NCBI RefSeq assembly: GCF_000019185.1
Contig: NC_010334.1
Location: forward strand, 1,922,001-1,986,000
Source: Shewanella halifaxensis HAW-EB4
GTDB taxonomy: Bacteria; Pseudomonadota; Gammaproteobacteria; Enterobacterales; Shewanellaceae
Length of the DNA: 64,000 nt
Direction of reading: 5' to 3'
This document shows, in pieces, positions 51,849-59,124 of this stretch (the first letter of the stretch is position 1; each line of letters starts with the position of its first letter). The translations under genes and the position numbers were made by a program. Under the pieces are notes generated by a model. The model did not search any database. It was not told where the DNA came from and was given only the letters and a program-made list of their open reading frames with translations.

Positions 51849-53210
51849 ATGGCAGGTTACTCAAACCAAGTTATAACGATAAAAAAGGGCTTAGATGTGC
51901 CCATAGCCGGTGAACCTTCGCAAGTGATCCATGATGGTCCTAAGGCATCCCATGTTGCCTTGCTCGGTGAAGAATACATTGGCTTGAAACCAACAATGCT
52001 TGTAGAGGTGGGGGATCATGTTCAAAAGGGCCAAGCGCTCTTTGAAGATAAGAAAACCACCGGCGTTATTTATACCGCGCCCGCAAGTGGTAAAGTTATT
52101 GCGATTAACCGAGGTGAACGCAGACTTTTCCAATCCATCGTTATTGAATGTGATGACACTGAGGCAAAAAACTTTACAGCATGTAAAGATATTGACTCAT
52201 TAAGTCGTCAAGCCGTACAAGACAAACTCGTTGAAAGTGGTTTGTGGACCGCATTACGTACTCGCCCTTTCTCCAAAGTCCCTCAATTAGACAGCCTTCC
52301 TGCTGGTATTTTTGTTAGCGCAATGGACAGCAATCCATTATCCGCCGAACCTAGACTGATTATTAGCGAACAAGAGCAAGCGTTTGCGGCAGGATTACAG
52401 GTGTTGAGTCAGCTGACTGATGCAAAGGTACACCTATGCCAAGAGCAAGGTGAGCCACTGCCAGGCCATGACCTACCCAAAGTCAGCAATCACTATTTTG
52501 CTGGCGTACACCCAGCAGGCATAGTGGGAACCCATATTCATTTCGTCTTGCCTGTCAGTCTTGAGCGTCCAGTTTGGCACCTTGGCTATCAAGACGTTAT
52601 CGCCTACGGCAAACTGTTTTTAACCGGTGAGCTTTATTCCGACCGTGTTGTTGCATTGGCCGGCCCCGACGTTATCAATCCGCGTCTTATTCGTATGCAA
52701 GCAGGTGCACAGCTATCTGAAGTCATTCGAGGCGAATTAAAAGAGGGTTTCTCTCGTGTGGTATCGGGCTCACTGTTGTCGGGTCATACCGCAAAAGGGC
52801 CTCATGATTTCCTCGGCCGTTTCCATAATCAAATTAGCGTGCTGCAAGAGGATGCTAAACATCATCTATTGCCGTGGGTACGTGGCGGCTCGACTAAGTT
52901 CTCCATTACCCGCGCGGTAACATCACGCCTTAAGGGCGCTAAGCAGCTGTTCGACTTTACCACCCACACTGGCGGCTCAGCGCGTGCCATGATGGCTTTT
53001 GGTCAGCTAGATCGCGTCATGCCGCTGGATATCTTACCGACCTTGTTGGTGAGAGATCTAGTGGTACGTGATACTGATGAGGCGCAGGCGCTTGGGGCAT
53101 TAGAGCTGGATGAAGAAGATTTAGCACTGTGCACATTTGTGTGCCCTGGCAAGTATGACTTTGGTAAAGAGTTACGTGCTTGTTTAGAGATTATTGAGAG
53201 GGAAGGGTAA
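51849..53210 (+). CDS. nqrA: Na+-translocating NADH:quinone reductase subunit A
   Basis: Peripheral subunit of the respiratory sodium pump Na+-NQR. About 453 residues with the family start ITIKKGLDVPIAGEPSQVI, LLGEEYIGLKPTM and the biotinyl/lipoyl-like YTAPASGKVIAINRGERR. Possible starts are TTG 51837, GTG 51846 and ATG 51849; the ATG is kept, but all lack a good ribosome-binding site. It carries about 8 residues (MAGYSNQV) more than Vibrio NqrA before the conserved block. Overlaps nqrB by one base (TAATG). Confidence 0.95.
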   Translation: MAGYSNQVITIKKGLDVPIAGEPSQVIHDGPKASHVALLGEEYIGLKPTMLVEVGDHVQKGQALFEDKKTTGVIYTAPASGKVIAINRGERRLFQSIVIECDDTEAKNFTACKDIDSLSRQAVQDKLVESGLWTALRTRPFSKVPQLDSLPAGIFVSAMDSNPLSAEPRLIISEQEQAFAAGLQVLSQLTDAKVHLCQEQGEPLPGHDLPKVSNHYFAGVHPAGIVGTHIHFVLPVSLERPVWHLGYQDVIAYGKLFLTGELYSDRVVALAGPDVINPRLIRMQAGAQLSEVIRGELKEGFSRVVSGSLLSGHTAKGPHDFLGRFHNQISVLQEDAKHHLLPWVRGGSTKFSITRAVTSRLKGAKQLFDFTTHTGGSARAMMAFGQLDRVMPLDILPTLLVRDLVVRDTDEAQALGALELDEEDLALCTFVCPGKYDFGKELRACLEIIEREG

Positions 53211-54424
53211 TGAGTCAGCAAGATAAAAAGCCTGATATCCAAGAGGATTATTATGCGCCGGGTAACTCGGTAAAGGGCTATTTAAGCTCACTGCTGATAG
53301 CCCATGGTCGCAGCACTCAAGGTCGGGTGCACATTCGTGATGCCATTGATGTTAAACGTACCATGACCATAGTGGGTCTATGTCTATTACCTGCGATTTT
53401 GTTTGGTATGTATAACATAGGTCTTCAAGCTCAGATTGCTGTTGCGTCGGGCTTGGCAACCGCTGATGTGTGGCAGCTTATTGCATTTAACCTGATTTTT
53501 GGCGGCATGACGGAGCAAACTGGCTTTATCGGTTTATTCTTCTATGGCCTGAGTTTCTATGCGCCTATCTACCTAACGGCACTGGTTGTCAGTCTGTTTT
53601 GGGAGGTGGTGTTTGCCAAGGTGCGCGGCCAAGAGCTGCATGAAGGTTTCTTCGTTACCGCGTTACTATTTACCTTGATTTTACCAGTATCGACACCGCT
53701 TTGGTTGGTGGCCATGGGTATTACCTTTGGCGTGATCATGGCAAAAGAAGTCTTCGGTGGCATGGGTTACAACTTCTTAAACCCAGCGCTTGCAGGTTTG
53801 GCGTTTATCTATTTCGCCTACCCATCACAAGTGACGGCAGTGAGCCAATTGGTGGCCGTTGATGGTTTCTCTGGTGCAACGACCTTGATGCAAGCCGCTG
53901 CGGGCAAGGTGAGCTTTGCTGATTACACTTGGTTCGATGCCTTTAGCGACCCTAACTGGTGGAACGCCTTCTTTGGTTTTACCCCGGGTGCGATTGGTGA
54001 GACGAGCACCTTAGCCCTTTTGGTTGGTGGCGGCTTCCTTGTGCTGACGCGTTTAGCTGACTGGCGGATCGTAGCGGGCGTAATGCTGGGTATGATCGTC
54101 ACTGCGATCATGTTCAACCTTATCGGCTCAAGCAAGAATGAAATGTTTGCAATGCCGTGGACTTGGCATCTCGTCACGGGTGGTTTCGCTATCGGTATGA
54201 TGTTTATGGCCACCGATCCGGTGACCACTTCATATACCACTAAAGGCAAGCTTGCTTACGGCCTATTGATTGGTTTTATGACTGTGCTTATTCGTGTGGT
54301 GAATCCAAAAATGCCTGAAGGCATCATGCTTGCCATCTTGTTTGCCAACCTATGGGCGCCTATCTTCGATTACTTGGTCGCCAAAGCCAACATCAAGCGG
54401 AGGCTTAAGCGTCATGGACTATAG
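53210..54424 (+). CDS. nqrB: Na+-NQR subunit B
   Basis: Integral membrane subunit carrying a covalently bound FMN, riboflavin and part of the Na+ path. 404 residues, about ten TM helices. The flavinylation motif is SGAT (Thr224, in VDGFSGATTLM), the target of the ApbE flavin transferase. No apbE gene is present in this operon, so the transferase must come from elsewhere. Translation starts at the ATG overlapping the nqrA stop. A small ORF overlaps its last codons. Confidence 0.96.
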   Translation: MSQQDKKPDIQEDYYAPGNSVKGYLSSLLIAHGRSTQGRVHIRDAIDVKRTMTIVGLCLLPAILFGMYNIGLQAQIAVASGLATADVWQLIAFNLIFGGMTEQTGFIGLFFYGLSFYAPIYLTALVVSLFWEVVFAKVRGQELHEGFFVTALLFTLILPVSTPLWLVAMGITFGVIMAKEVFGGMGYNFLNPALAGLAFIYFAYPSQVTAVSQLVAVDGFSGATTLMQAAAGKVSFADYTWFDAFSDPNWWNAFFGFTPGAIGETSTLALLVGGGFLVLTRLADWRIVAGVMLGMIVTAIMFNLIGSSKNEMFAMPWTWHLVTGGFAIGMMFMATDPVTTSYTTKGKLAYGLLIGFMTVLIRVVNPKMPEGIMLAILFANLWAPIFDYLVAKANIKRRLKRHGL

Positions 54425-54578
54425 AGCTAATTCGAAGCAAGGCGGCAGCGCGTCATTATTGGCAATGCCGATGATGTTAATTGCCAATATTTGGGAAACG
54501 ATATTTGAATATGTCATCGGACGCCAAAGAGTGCGGATCGTCAGGTCAATACGGAGAATAAAGCGTAATGGCATTTAA
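54414..54578 (+). CDS. Possible small protein encoded between nqrB and nqrC
   Basis: A 54-codon frame whose ATG lies inside the last nqrB codons (ATGGACTATAG) and whose TAA lies inside the first codons of nqrC. It fills the 143-base gap that is normally almost absent in nqr operons. Predicted product: MDYRANSKQGG start, a hydrophobic stretch SLLAMPMMLIANIWETIFEY, then a very basic tail (RQRVRIVRSIRRIKRNG). GGAGG lies 10 bases before the ATG. The double overlap suggests translational coupling. No homologue recognised; it could also be a relic or just a spacer. Confidence 0.45.
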   Translation: MDYRANSKQGGSASLLAMPMMLIANIWETIFEYVIGRQRVRIVRSIRRIKRNGI

Positions 54579-55338
54579 GAAAGATTCTTTTATGGGCACC
54601 ATGATTTTTACCGTGACCCTATGTTTACTGTGCTCATTTATGATCACTGGTACCGCAGAAGTACTTAAAGAGCGCAAGTTAGTCAAGAAGCGTGACGAGC
54701 TGATGCGAAATGTGTTACTGGCTGCAGATGTCGATCTTAGCGGTGATAAAGATTTCAGAGTGTTATTTGAAAAAGACGTTAAGCCGCTGCTGGTGTCATT
54801 GGATACTGGTGATATCGATAGCAATGCTAATGTGATGGACTTTGATCCTCGCATGGCAGCGATCAACCCTGATACTTCTAGCAAGCCAAAGAAAGACACC
54901 GCAAAAATTAAATCCCGCGCCGATCAAGTGCGTGTATTTAAGGTGTTTGACGATAACGGCAAGCTTCGCAGCATTGTGGTACCGATTTACGGTAAAGGCT
55001 TATGGTCGATGATCTACGGTTTTGTAGCGCTTAAGCCAGATCTCAATACCATCGAAAATGTGGTGATTTATGAACACGGAGAAACACCGGGCATTGGTGA
55101 CTTCCTAAACGATCCAGAGTGGACCTCTCAGTGGCATAACAAACAGATCTTCGATGACAAAGGTAAAGTGGCCTTTAAAGTGGTTAAAGGCGGCGCTAAA
55201 GAGGGTGACGTTCACGGTGTTGATGCTGTGAGTGGCGCAACCCTGACAGGACGTGGACTACAGCGAACGGTGCAGTTCTGGTTTGGTCATGAAGGGTTTG
55301 AAACCTTCTTTAAAAAATTAAAAGCGTCGGAGGTATAA
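54568..55338 (+). CDS. nqrC: Na+-NQR subunit C
   Basis: Membrane-anchored flavoprotein subunit facing the periplasm. 256 residues: one TM helix at about 10-30, then the FMN-binding domain with the flavinylation motif SGAT (Thr225 in DAVSGATLTGRG), the same position as in Vibrio NqrC. GGAG lies upstream of the ATG. Followed by nqrD after 3 bases. Confidence 0.95.
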   Translation: MAFKKDSFMGTMIFTVTLCLLCSFMITGTAEVLKERKLVKKRDELMRNVLLAADVDLSGDKDFRVLFEKDVKPLLVSLDTGDIDSNANVMDFDPRMAAINPDTSSKPKKDTAKIKSRADQVRVFKVFDDNGKLRSIVVPIYGKGLWSMIYGFVALKPDLNTIENVVIYEHGETPGIGDFLNDPEWTSQWHNKQIFDDKGKVAFKVVKGGAKEGDVHGVDAVSGATLTGRGLQRTVQFWFGHEGFETFFKKLKASEV

Positions 55339-55341
55339 AGG

Positions 55342-55965
55342 ATGAGTACTCAAACTATTTCGACTAAAGACATATTAACGGGGCCTATTTTTACGAATAA
55401 CCCTGTTGCGATGCAGGTGCTCGGTGTCTGTTCGGCGCTTGCCGTGAGTAACTCGATGCAGACCGCGTTAGTGATGACGCTGGCGGTAACCTTTGTATTG
55501 GTGTTCTCAAACCTCATTATCTCAAGCATTCGCTCACTCATTCCAAACAGTGTGCGTATTATCGCCCAGATGACAGTGATAGCATCACTGGTCATCGTGG
55601 TCGATATGGTGCTGCAAGATGTTGCCTATGAGCTATCGCGTCAGCTATCGGTATTCGTTGGCTTGATCATCACCAACTGTATCATCATGGGCCGCGCCGA
55701 AGCGTTTGCCATGAAGAATCCGCCGCATTTAGCTGTTGTGGATGCTGTAGGTAATGCCATGGGTTATGGCGTAATTTTGCTGGGTGTAGCCTTCGTTCGA
55801 GAACTTTTAGGCAGTGGCACCTTGTTTGGCCATGAGATCTTAAAAACCGTAGAGAATGGCGGCTGGTATCTTGCGAACGAGATGTTTAAGTTGCCACCAA
55901 GCGCATTCTTCCTTATTGGCCTAATGATCTGGTCAATCAACGTCATTCAACGTAAGCGAGGTTAA
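55342..55965 (+). CDS. nqrD: Na+-NQR subunit D
   Basis: A 207-residue integral membrane subunit, six TM helices, homologous to RnfE. Characteristic GPIFTNNPVAMQVLGVCSAL start and VGLIITNCIIMGRAEAFAMK with the conserved Cys that, with NqrE, coordinates an intramembrane iron-sulfur centre. The GGAGGT site overlaps the nqrC end. Confidence 0.95.
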   Translation: MSTQTISTKDILTGPIFTNNPVAMQVLGVCSALAVSNSMQTALVMTLAVTFVLVFSNLIISSIRSLIPNSVRIIAQMTVIASLVIVVDMVLQDVAYELSRQLSVFVGLIITNCIIMGRAEAFAMKNPPHLAVVDAVGNAMGYGVILLGVAFVRELLGSGTLFGHEILKTVENGGWYLANEMFKLPPSAFFLIGLMIWSINVIQRKRG

Positions 55966-55973
55966 GAGGCGAT

Positions 55974-56582
55974 ATGGAACATTATATTAATCTGTTTATT
56001 CAAGCCGCGTTTATCGACAACATGGCGCTGACATTCTTTATGGGGATGTGTACCTTCTTGGCGGTATCGAAAAAGGTTTCAACCTCTTTTGGTCTTGGTA
56101 TCGCAGTTATCGTGGTGATGACCATTGCGGTGCCGATTAACCAGCTGATCTACGCCAATGTTTTAGCCCCTGGCGCGCTTGCGTGGGCGGGTTACCCTGC
56201 GCTGGATTTAAGCTATTTGCAGCTTATTACCTTTATCGGAGTGATTGCAGCCTTGGTGCAGATCTTGGAGATGTTCTTAGATAAGTACATTCCTGCGCTG
56301 TATGACTCGCTGGGTATCTTCTTGCCACTATTGACCGTGAACTGCGCGATTTTCGCCGGCGTTATCTTTATGGCGAACCGTGATTACACCTTCGCTGAGT
56401 CAACCGTATTCGCCTTAGGTTCAGGTTTTGGTTGGGCAATGGCGATTGTGATGCTAGCCGGTCTGCGTGAGCGCATGAAGTTTCATGCTATCCCTGAAGG
56501 TTTGCAGGGCATAGGCATTGTGTTTATTACGACAGGCTTGATGGCATTAGGCTTTATGGCTTTCTCCGGAATTTCTATTTAA
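55974..56582 (+). CDS. nqrE: Na+-NQR subunit E
   Basis: A 202-residue integral membrane subunit homologous to RnfA and to NqrD. Start MEHYINLFIQAAFIDNMALT, then MGMCTFLAVSKKV (conserved Cys) and LPLLTVNCAIFAGVIFMANR (second Cys), the pair that binds the membrane iron-sulfur centre with NqrD. An 8-base gap separates it from nqrD. Confidence 0.95.
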   Translation: MEHYINLFIQAAFIDNMALTFFMGMCTFLAVSKKVSTSFGLGIAVIVVMTIAVPINQLIYANVLAPGALAWAGYPALDLSYLQLITFIGVIAALVQILEMFLDKYIPALYDSLGIFLPLLTVNCAIFAGVIFMANRDYTFAESTVFALGSGFGWAMAIVMLAGLRERMKFHAIPEGLQGIGIVFITTGLMALGFMAFSGISI

Positions 56583-56640
56583 CGGTGTTTTGAGTGTTAA
56601 AACCCCTTAATGAAAACGAATTAAACAAAAGGTAGATTCG

Positions 56641-57858
56641 ATGGAAATGGCAATTGGTATCGGTATGTTCACCTTCGTGGTGAGTATATTGGTCATGGTG
56701 ATTTTATTCGCCAAGAGCAAGTTGGTCTCGACAGGTGACGTCAACATTCGTATTAATGGTGACGTAGAGAAAAGTATCTCGACACAAGCCGGAGACAAGT
56801 TACTGGGCGCACTCGCAGGAAAGAATATCTTTATCCCGTCAGCCTGTGGTGGCGGTGGTACCTGTGGTCAGTGCCGAGTGAAAGTTAAATCAGGTGGTGG
56901 TGAAATTTTAGCGACTGAGCGTGACCACATCAATAAGAAAGAAGCTAAAGAAGGTTGTCGTCTAGCCTGTCAGGTATCGGTGAAAACCGATATGGAGCTT
57001 GAGGTCGATGAGGAGATCTTCGGCGTTAAGAAGTGGCAGTGTGAAGTGATCTCGAATAATAACCAAGCGACCTTTATTAAAGAGTTACTGCTTAAGCTGC
57101 CAGAGGGCGAAGACGTGCTCTTTAAAGCGGGTGGTTATATTCAGATTGAAGCCCCTGCCCATGAAGTGAAATACGCCGATTTCGATATTCCTGCCGAGTA
57201 TCGTGATGATTGGGAAAAGTATGACCTGTTTAAGCTGGTTTCAAAAGTCGATGAAGATGTGCTTCGTGCTTACTCGATGGCTAACTACCCAGACGAGAAA
57301 GGCCGCATCATGCTTAACGTGCGTATTGCTACGCCGCCGAGTGACAATGTACCGCCGGGTAAGATGTCGTCCTACATCTTTAACCTGAAAGCGGGTGATA
57401 AGGTGACGATCTCTGGCCCATTCGGTGAGTTCTTCGTTAAAGAAACTGACGCCGAAATGGTCTTTATCGGCGGTGGTGCTGGTATGGCGCCGATGCGCTC
57501 ACATATCTTCAACCAGCTAAAAGGGGTTAAGACCAAGCGTAAGATGAGTTTCTGGTACGGCGCGCGCTCGACTCGTGAAGTCTTCTACCAAGATGATTTT
57601 GATGCGCTAGCGGCCGAGAACGACAACTTCGTCTGGCATGTGGCGCTATCTGATCCGCTCCCCGAAGATAATTGGACGGGTTACACCGGTTTTATCCATA
57701 ACGTGCTGTTTGAGAATTATCTTAAAAATCATAAGGCACCAGAAGATTGTGAGTTCTACATGTGTGGCCCTCCAATTATGAACTCATCGGTGATTGCTCT
57801 GCTTGAAAGCCTAGGTGTCGAACCTGAAAATATCTTACTTGATGACTTCGGTGATTAG
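56641..57858 (+). CDS. nqrF: Na+-NQR subunit F (NADH-oxidising)
   Basis: Takes electrons from NADH through FAD and a [2Fe-2S] centre. 405 residues: TM helix at about 5-24; plant-type ferredoxin domain with Cys69, 75, 78 and 110 (SACGGGGTCGQCR and RLACQ); FAD domain with RAYSMANYP and GKMSSYIF; NADH domain with GGGAGMAPMRSH and the C-terminal CGPPIMNSS and DDFGD. Complete. The last 82 bases are repeated downstream. Neither apbE nor nqrM (the maturation factor) follows, unlike in many operons. Confidence 0.96.
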   Translation: MEMAIGIGMFTFVVSILVMVILFAKSKLVSTGDVNIRINGDVEKSISTQAGDKLLGALAGKNIFIPSACGGGGTCGQCRVKVKSGGGEILATERDHINKKEAKEGCRLACQVSVKTDMELEVDEEIFGVKKWQCEVISNNNQATFIKELLLKLPEGEDVLFKAGGYIQIEAPAHEVKYADFDIPAEYRDDWEKYDLFKLVSKVDEDVLRAYSMANYPDEKGRIMLNVRIATPPSDNVPPGKMSSYIFNLKAGDKVTISGPFGEFFVKETDAEMVFIGGGAGMAPMRSHIFNQLKGVKTKRKMSFWYGARSTREVFYQDDFDALAAENDNFVWHVALSDPLPEDNWTGYTGFIHNVLFENYLKNHKAPEDCEFYMCGPPIMNSSVIALLESLGVEPENILLDDFGD

Positions 57859-58012
57859 TTCTAAGGCTGAACCAATCTGAAAGGTGAAATTGAAGTAGGG
57901 CTAAAGCAATGTGTGGCCCTACATCAATGCATGAACTCATCGGTGATTGCTCTGCTTGAAAGCCTAGGTGTCGAACCTGAAAATATCTTACTTGATGACT
58001 TCGGTGATTAGT
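57778..58012. repeat. Direct repeat: duplicated 3' end of nqrF
   Basis: Bases 57778-57859 (last 27 nqrF codons, including the stop) recur exactly at 57931-58012, 153 bases away. A preceding ATGTGTGGCCCT block is also shared (about 57759 and 57909), with the few bases between replaced. The second copy is not in an open gene; it places a second nqrF tail before the terminator at 58033. Confidence 0.92.
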
Positions 58013-58032
58013 CGTTAGCTTTGATATAACTA

Positions 58033-58062
58033 CAAACGCAGCCTCATGGCTGCGTTTTTATT
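58033..58062 (+). terminator. Intrinsic terminator of the nqr operon
   Basis: A 10-bp stem AAACGCAGCC / GGCTGCGTTT with loop TCAT and T-rich 3' side, 21 bases after the duplicated nqrF tail. Confidence 0.85.
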
Positions 58063-58074
58063 TTCAGCCCTAAA

Positions 58075-58444
58075 CCACCTACTTCAGTAGGTGGTTATCA
58101 TCAATGAGGCTATGTCTGAAATAAAACAAATGAAAGTTATGGAGTTGGCTATGTTTAATGGCTTATTAGCATGCCGACTTTTTGTTGAATAGAAAGTGTC
58201 CATGGAGACTCGCTTATCGCATCCCTGCGATACACGGCTTATAAGCTCATTTAACCATATCCACGTTAGACTCAGTGACAAAGTTAAGCTTGCTAGAAGT
58301 GCAGTGCAAGCTTCTAAATCAGGGATGATTTAGCAGAGCCTATAGGGATATATTTACGGCGTCTTGCTAAAGCACGATAGGAAAGCTCCCTTCTAGGGAG
58401 TCTTATTTGCAACAGATAGCAAAGCCACCTTCTTCAGAAGGTGG
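58075..58444 (+). mobile_element. Possible non-autonomous IS200/IS605-type relic
   Basis: A 370-bp stretch bounded by two hairpins in the same orientation: CCACCTACTTCAGTAGGTGG (58075-58094) and CCACCTTCTTCAGAAGGTGG (58425-58444). They differ only at one base pair (A-T versus T-A). A third hairpin CTCCC-TTCTA-GGGAG (58386-58400) lies near the right end. Subterminal hairpins of matching sequence are how TnpA of the IS200/IS605 group recognises element ends, and the right-end structure recalls the omegaRNA region. No transposase or TnpB gene is left. Family assignment is inference. Confidence 0.5.
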
Positions 58445-58619
58445 ATTCTTTACTTTCAGTACTTAAGATTATTATCGTTAAATTGAGGAGCAGGATATAA
58501 ACGCTTTGATGGCAAGTGCTGATATGCACTGAATTGAAAAGGAGGTAAACTTTTAAGGATAAAATATCATGGTGCTAGCTGGCCTTTTCTGACTAACTTT
58601 TGACTTTGGAGTTTAATTA

Positions 58620-58928
58620 ATGGCTATGGCGGAATTATCGATTGTTGCACTTATTGCTGTGGTTGTGGCGATGAGTTATCTGTCTATCTACCCCAAAGTT
58701 GCGGGCAGTGATATTAATCGCTTGCTTTGGTGTGATATCGCCATCTCTGCATTTGTATTAACGCTGGTGGGACTTAAATATTGGGGAACAGGCCATGAGT
58801 TTAGCTTGTTAATATTTGAAACAAATTGGTTTTGGTTCACCTTAATTATCTACCTGACTATCGAAGTGCCAGCCGCAATCTGGTATGCCAAAAAGCACAA
58901 TATCACCATGGATAGTGATGCTGACTAA
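58620..58928 (+). CDS. Small three-helix membrane protein of unknown function
   Basis: A 102-residue protein with three hydrophobic segments (about 6-24, 38-53 and 66-88) and a hydrophilic tail (AKKHNITMDSDAD). The start ATG at 58620 follows TTGGAG by 8 bases; a second ATG two codons later is also possible. Family not recognised. It lies between the IS-like relic and the sulfotransferase gene in the same direction as the latter. Confidence 0.7.
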   Translation: MAMAELSIVALIAVVVAMSYLSIYPKVAGSDINRLLWCDIAISAFVLTLVGLKYWGTGHEFSLLIFETNWFWFTLIIYLTIEVPAAIWYAKKHNITMDSDAD

Positions 58929-59124
58929 ACTGGGAGAAACCCATTCCTCATGCGGACAAGCCTGAGTGGCGAAAGTTTCCTTATCCGTCGCCAAAATTGT
59001 GAAACCGTGATCGGTAATCCAAACTCGAAATAAACTCGCTAGATTGTTAATTACCTGACATTTTTCATTGTGTTTGCTGATTATAATCCACCTCAGTTTT
59101 TGACTCGCTGAGAATATCAATTAA

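Noticed and set aside
54330..54413. Longer version of the small nqrB-nqrC ORF starting inside nqrB
   Set aside because: The added 28 codons lie entirely in nqrB coding sequence; the ATG at 54414 with GGAGG upstream is a better start.
58084..58281. A 65-codon minus-strand frame within the hairpin-bounded element
   Set aside because: No similarity to transposase or TnpB and no ribosome-binding site.
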